A stretch of 64,000 bases of DNA from a bacterium HR17. Lineage in GTDB: Bacteria > Armatimonadota > Fervidibacteria > Fervidibacterales > Fervidibacteraceae. Location: contig BEHT01000005.1 in the NCBI GenBank assembly GCA_002898575.1, positions 1 through 64,000 on the forward strand, written 5' to 3'. Below are positions 60,434-64,000 of this stretch, one piece after another (within the stretch, counting starts at the first letter, position 1; each line of letters begins with the position of its first letter). The notes beneath the pieces are model-generated. The model was not told the DNA's origin and made no database searches. It saw only the letters and a program-made list of their open reading frames with translations. The translations under genes were made by a program, and so were the position numbers.

Positions 60434-61684
60434 CTAGGCTGCGATGTCGCCCGATGCCGCTACCAACCGCCAAACGCCCGCGCTCACTCCCGTCCAAAAC
60501 CAAAACGACTCTGCCGGGCGGATTGCCAGCAACGGGACGCCTGACAGACCAGCGATGAGGTAGGCGATAGTGCCTGCAAAGCAACCTTGCACGATGCCCC
60601 GCAGGTAGGGGTCGGTGGTCAGCGCCAGCGTTTCCCGTTGCATCCGCAACACGCCTACCAACAGCGCCACGAAAGCGGCTAAACCCAACAACCCTTCTTG
60701 GGCAAATGTATTGGCATACTGGTTTTCGTAGCGATTAAACCCGGCAAACCCCAATCCCTGCCCCGTGATGGGGTTGCGCGGCAGCGTTTCCTTCACCGCA
60801 CTGATGTAGCCGTTCAGCCGTTCCACTTTGAACCGTTCCCAAGACAGTTGCTCCATTCGTTTCTGGACGATGGAGGGGACGATGGCTGGGACGACAAAAT
60901 AGGCGATCAGCAAAAAGGGCATCCAGCGACGCTGAAAGACACCGACCAGCGCCACGACGCCCGCGCCCATCGCCGCCACCGCTGACCGAGAAAAGGCAAA
61001 CAAAATGGGCACGACCATCATGCCCGTCAACCCTAACGGCACCCATGCCGCGCGGCTGGGGAAAAGGCTCAACCCCAGCGCCAGCCCGATCAAAGCGTTC
61101 AAAACGAGATACTGGGCGTAGACATTGTTTTTCTCGCCAGGTGGACCCTTGACCTTGTAAGCGTTCCAGTGGACATCCTCGCGGGGCGGGTTGAGCCATT
61201 TTTGGTGCCAGCCGACAGCAGCGCTGAGGGCGGCGCCGACCATACCTGCTGTCGTCAGCCACCGCACATCTGCCCACGAACGGACGCAATCGGCGACGAC
61301 CCAAAACAGCAGCGCCAATTCCAACCGCTTGAGCCAATAAAACAGCCCGTTTTTTTCGGACGGGAGGGTGCCCAATACGCTGCCCAGCAGCACGGAAACC
61401 CCACCCGCAAACAACCAAAATACCCACAAGCGGTTGAGCGGCGTCGCTGGTACCAACGGTTCACGGTCGCGCAGTTTCCGCAACCCCCATGCGACGAACA
61501 CCGCCGCCATCACCAAGTCTTCTAAGCGCAAATTGCTCACTGTCTCAGTCTGAAACTCGGGGGAGATGCCGATGGAGACAGCGATAGCCGCCAACCCAAA
61601 CCGGACATCCCGCCAAGTCAGTAGGATGCCCAGCGCAGCTATACCGTAAAGGACCCAGTCGGGAAACGGAAAGCCTTGTCCCAT
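60434..61684 (-). CDS. O-antigen ligase/polymerase family membrane protein
   Basis: From ATG 61684 the protein has 416 residues and about ten to twelve membrane helices. The large outer loop and the Wzy_C-like features are HWNAYKVKGPPGEKNNVYAQ, ILFAFSRSAVAAMGAGVV and NPITGQGLGFAGFNRYENQY, with the Arg/Gly pattern common in WaaL and Wzy proteins. It either polymerises repeat units or joins the chain to an acceptor. Its ATG shares a base with the TAA of the upstream glycosyltransferase, so the two are coupled. Confidence 0.88.
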   Translation of the reverse strand: MGQGFPFPDWVLYGIAALGILLTWRDVRFGLAAIAVSIGISPEFQTETVSNLRLEDLVMAAVFVAWGLRKLRDREPLVPATPLNRLWVFWLFAGGVSVLLGSVLGTLPSEKNGLFYWLKRLELALLFWVVADCVRSWADVRWLTTAGMVGAALSAAVGWHQKWLNPPREDVHWNAYKVKGPPGEKNNVYAQYLVLNALIGLALGLSLFPSRAAWVPLGLTGMMVVPILFAFSRSAVAAMGAGVVALVGVFQRRWMPFLLIAYFVVPAIVPSIVQKRMEQLSWERFKVERLNGYISAVKETLPRNPITGQGLGFAGFNRYENQYANTFAQEGLLGLAAFVALLVGVLRMQRETLALTTDPYLRGIVQGCFAGTIAYLIAGLSGVPLLAIRPAESFWFWTGVSAGVWRLVAASGDIAA

Positions 61685-62859
61685 TATCGTTTTGCTCGCC
61701 CCCGCGTCGCCGGTTGCATGATCGCCGTCAATCGTTCCGCCGTGCGATCCCATGTAAACTCGCACAACACCCGTTGGCGCCCCGCTTCACCCAACCGTTT
61801 CGCGAACTCGGGGTCACGGAGCAATCGGCAGAGCGCCGAAGCGATGGCTCGGGGGTCGTGCGGGTTCACGACCAACCCCGTTTCGTCAGGCACGACAGCG
61901 TCAACGGCGCCGCCGACCGCACTGGCGACTACGGGCTTGCCGCATGCAGCGGCTTCCAAATAGACCAACCCGAACCCTTCTACATCGCCGCGCCGTTCCT
62001 CGCGTGTCGGCATGACAAAGACCTCGCACGCATGCAAGAAGGGGCGGACATCGGGCACCCGTCCCGTAAACGCGACGCGGTCTGCCACGCCCAAGCGCTG
62101 CGCCAGCTCTTCTAACCGCTGCCGATCAGGTCCGTCCCCGACGACCCAATAGCAAACATCGGGGTGCTCTCGCAGCACCAGCGGCAAGGCTTCAATGACC
62201 TTGTCCACACCCTTGCGGGGCACTAACCGACCGACAGTCAACAAAACGCGGTGCCCGTTATGTTTGCCGTTGCCGCTGAGGGGCAAATCCGTCGTTTGCC
62301 CGTTCAGAACCGTCTCACTTACGCCCAAATGGACGATGTGCACCTTTTCGGGGGCAAGCCCACGCTGCAGCAATTCTGCCCGGCTGGCAGAACTGATCGC
62401 AGCGACGCCGTCGGCGCGCTCGTAAACCCATCGGCACACACGCCATGCCACCGAACGCGGTTCAAACCGCAAGAACTCCAACGCGTGGGCAAAGACGATG
62501 AAGGGCACGCCTAACACTTGCTTAATGGCGACGGCAGGAAAACCTTCGCGAGTCACCCGCATCGCGATGACCCAATCGGGGCGCCAGCGGGCAGCCAGCG
62601 TTACGATGACGGGCGTCATGGGCACCATCCGCAGGAACCGCAGTCGCATCAGGGGCAACCGCACGGTGCGGTAGGGCTGCCCAGCGTCAACGGTGCGGTC
62701 GTCCTGCCCATAGCGAGGGGCGATAACCGTCACTGCCCAACCGTGCCGCACCAGCACCTTTGCCAGGTGCGCTGCCGCCGTCGCAATGCCTCCGGCAAAG
62801 GGCGGAAATTCACCGGCAAGGAGCAACAACCGTTTGGACGCAGAAGTTGTGGGGTTCAT
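61684..62859 (-). CDS. Glycosyltransferase family 4
   Basis: From ATG 62859 (AGGTG nine bases upstream) it has 391 residues. The N-terminal domain has LLLLAGEFPPFAGGIATAAA; the C-terminal domain has LLTVGRLVPRKGVDKVIEAL, YWVVGDGPDRQRLEELAQRL, VFVMPTREERRGDVEGFGLV with the catalytic Glu region, and ASAVGGAVDAVVPDETGLVV. These match GT4 enzymes such as mannosyltransferases of the PimB type. The donor sugar is unknown. It overlaps the ligase gene by one base (TAATG). Confidence 0.93.
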   Translation of the reverse strand: MNPTTSASKRLLLLAGEFPPFAGGIATAAAHLAKVLVRHGWAVTVIAPRYGQDDRTVDAGQPYRTVRLPLMRLRFLRMVPMTPVIVTLAARWRPDWVIAMRVTREGFPAVAIKQVLGVPFIVFAHALEFLRFEPRSVAWRVCRWVYERADGVAAISSASRAELLQRGLAPEKVHIVHLGVSETVLNGQTTDLPLSGNGKHNGHRVLLTVGRLVPRKGVDKVIEALPLVLREHPDVCYWVVGDGPDRQRLEELAQRLGVADRVAFTGRVPDVRPFLHACEVFVMPTREERRGDVEGFGLVYLEAAACGKPVVASAVGGAVDAVVPDETGLVVNPHDPRAIASALCRLLRDPEFAKRLGEAGRQRVLCEFTWDRTAERLTAIMQPATRGRAKR

Positions 62860-62985
62860 CTGCCTGACACCTTGCCCGTTGACTTTTGTGGGTTCGGAAA
62901 GCAGCACCCCGACACCGCCGATAGACATTCAGGGCTACAAAGGCGGCGTTTGGGGATCTGTCAACATGTCGCGGGAGATGCGCCG

Positions 62986-63885
62986 TCACGGTTCATAACG
63001 CGTCTCAAAAAATTGCCCGCGCAGATAGCCGACGGCGTAAACGACCTGCGCCAGCAACCGCACGGGTTGAAAGGTCACGACGCCCAGCAAAAACCGTCCT
63101 GCAAACCGCAGCACCCGGTAGGTTTTGCTACGCTTGGGCACATATTTGCCGTTCGGCAAAACGCCGTCGGGCGCTTCGTAGTCAAAGCCAGGAAATTGCT
63201 TGCGGTTGAATGCCGTCCATCGCCCTTTGTTGAACCATTCGCGCAAAACACCTTGCAAGGTCGCTGGCACCGGGTGATACGCCCAAGTGCGTGGGACGAC
63301 GACGATGCGATAGCCGAACTGACGCACTCGGTAGCGAAGGTCCACATCCGTGCCGCGCACGATGTGCTCGTTCTCCCACCCGACGGCTTTGTAAAGGTCC
63401 GTCGGGATGCACAAGCACATGTGCGTCACCATGTCGGTGTCAATGTAGTCGTCTACGATGGGGAACTGAGTGCGGGGCAGCTGTTTCGCCGCCCAGCGCT
63501 GAAACCGTGTCGCGTCTGGCGGTAGTTGTTGGGACGGACCCGTCATCCCGATGTGCCCGTTGCCTGGTTGCGTCCAGTCGTGCCCGCTGCGTTCCACATC
63601 CAGCAACGGGACAAGCAGGTTCTCAATGACCCGCTCGTGACCGAGGCGCACATCGTCGTCTATGCAGACGAGGTAGCGCCCTTTGGCTTTACGCACCCCT
63701 TCGTTGCGGGCTTTGCCGTTGGGCTTAATGCCGATGGGCATCAGGATTTCAAACTCTTGCATCGTTTGCCGCTCCAAGTCGTCCAGCAACTTCTCTACAT
63801 TGCCGCCTCGGCGCCCGTCCAGCGATGGGATGATGACGGAAACCAATGGGTTGGGGTGGGGTCGGATCGTCTTCACTTCGCTCAT
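62986..63885 (-). CDS. Glycosyltransferase family 2
   Basis: A GT-A transferase of 299 residues from ATG 63885. PLVSVIIPSLDGRRGGNVEK opens the fold, KPNGKARNEGVRKAKGRYLVCIDDDVRLG holds the metal-binding Asp motif, and NEHIVRGTDVDLRYRVRQFG is the acceptor-side ED-like region. The C-terminal helices (FLLGVVTFQPVRLLAQVVYA) may sit against the membrane. It is the first visible gene of the polysaccharide run; the locus continues beyond the window. Confidence 0.92.
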   Translation of the reverse strand: MSEVKTIRPHPNPLVSVIIPSLDGRRGGNVEKLLDDLERQTMQEFEILMPIGIKPNGKARNEGVRKAKGRYLVCIDDDVRLGHERVIENLLVPLLDVERSGHDWTQPGNGHIGMTGPSQQLPPDATRFQRWAAKQLPRTQFPIVDDYIDTDMVTHMCLCIPTDLYKAVGWENEHIVRGTDVDLRYRVRQFGYRIVVVPRTWAYHPVPATLQGVLREWFNKGRWTAFNRKQFPGFDYEAPDGVLPNGKYVPKRSKTYRVLRFAGRFLLGVVTFQPVRLLAQVVYAVGYLRGQFFETRYEP

Positions 63886-64000
63886 GCCCAATCACACCCT
63901 TCGTCGCATTTGGAGAGTTCGCCCCCCTCAAAAGCCGTTGACGACGCACCTTTACCTTTGGGGAACTTAGGCGTAAATCTCACGGCGCAATCAACATTGT

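Noticed and set aside
63886-64000. End of a further minus-strand gene (frame ending ...MLIAP and TGA near 63980)
   Set aside because: Only a handful of codons lie inside the window, too few to support a gene.

Overview
The window is a stretch of bacterial chromosome, G+C rich by eye. It has strong GGAGGTG-type ribosome sites, no tRNA or rRNA genes, no CRISPR array, and no transposase or phage gene. The gene mix points to Armatimonadota, possibly a Fervidibacter-like thermophile: DUF1559-type pseudopilins, hybrid GntR/LacI-type regulators, PEP-CTERM proteins with an exosortase, TPR regulators, and many palindromic repeats between genes. That assignment is inference; no marker gene for taxonomy was compared.

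Layout. 0-5 kb: two copies of a 'sugar-sensing regulator + pseudopilin' module; one copy has lost its DNA-binding domain. A putative Tat-exported glucoamylase-like enzyme lies between them. 5-9.5 kb: a sugar-catabolic run on the minus strand (mannonate dehydratase-like enolase, FGGY pentulose kinase, glucose-6-phosphate dehydrogenase). 9.7-16.4 kb: the stress operon prkA-yhbH-spoVR, with small extra genes, two of which have been hit by a MITE-like element. 16.4-20.4 kb: a four-haem cytochrome fused to a phosphatase-like domain, a lipoprotein, and a large HTH-TPR regulator. 20.6-26.0 kb: a plus-strand run of six secreted or lipid-anchored proteins behind a near-consensus promoter. 26-37.4 kb: housekeeping genes (gamma-glutamyltransferase, 2-hydroxyacid dehydrogenase, RluA, HisC, ErpA, endonuclease IV, Gfo/Idh oxidoreductase, MEMO protein) and a sigma factor. 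37.4-43.6 kb: a LysM/stalk-domain protein, then DAHP synthase and topoisomerase I. 43.6-50.8 kb: a sugar-nucleotide epimerase, a WecA-like initiating transferase, a small lipoprotein and two PEP-CTERM proteins, spaced by palindromic repeat arrays. 50.2-63.9 kb: a minus-strand exopolysaccharide and exosortase locus.

How the parts fit. WecA, the epimerase, four glycosyltransferases, an O-antigen-ligase-type protein, a deacetylase, an acyltransferase and a BY-kinase/Wzz protein look like one surface-polysaccharide pathway. The exosortase-EpsI fusion probably sorts the two nearby PEP-CTERM proteins to the same surface.

Most notable signals. (1) A 35-codon leader ORF in front of DAHP synthase carries consecutive Tyr-Phe-Trp codons, and its stop codon lies in the loop of a perfect hairpin. 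(2) Four parS-like sites flank topA in two pairs. (3) A non-autonomous MITE family is defined here by two insertions with matching ends and 8-bp target duplications. One insertion adds exactly 47 codons in frame to an operon gene; the other truncates a gene. Its internal modules fold as three-way junctions and show paired substitutions.
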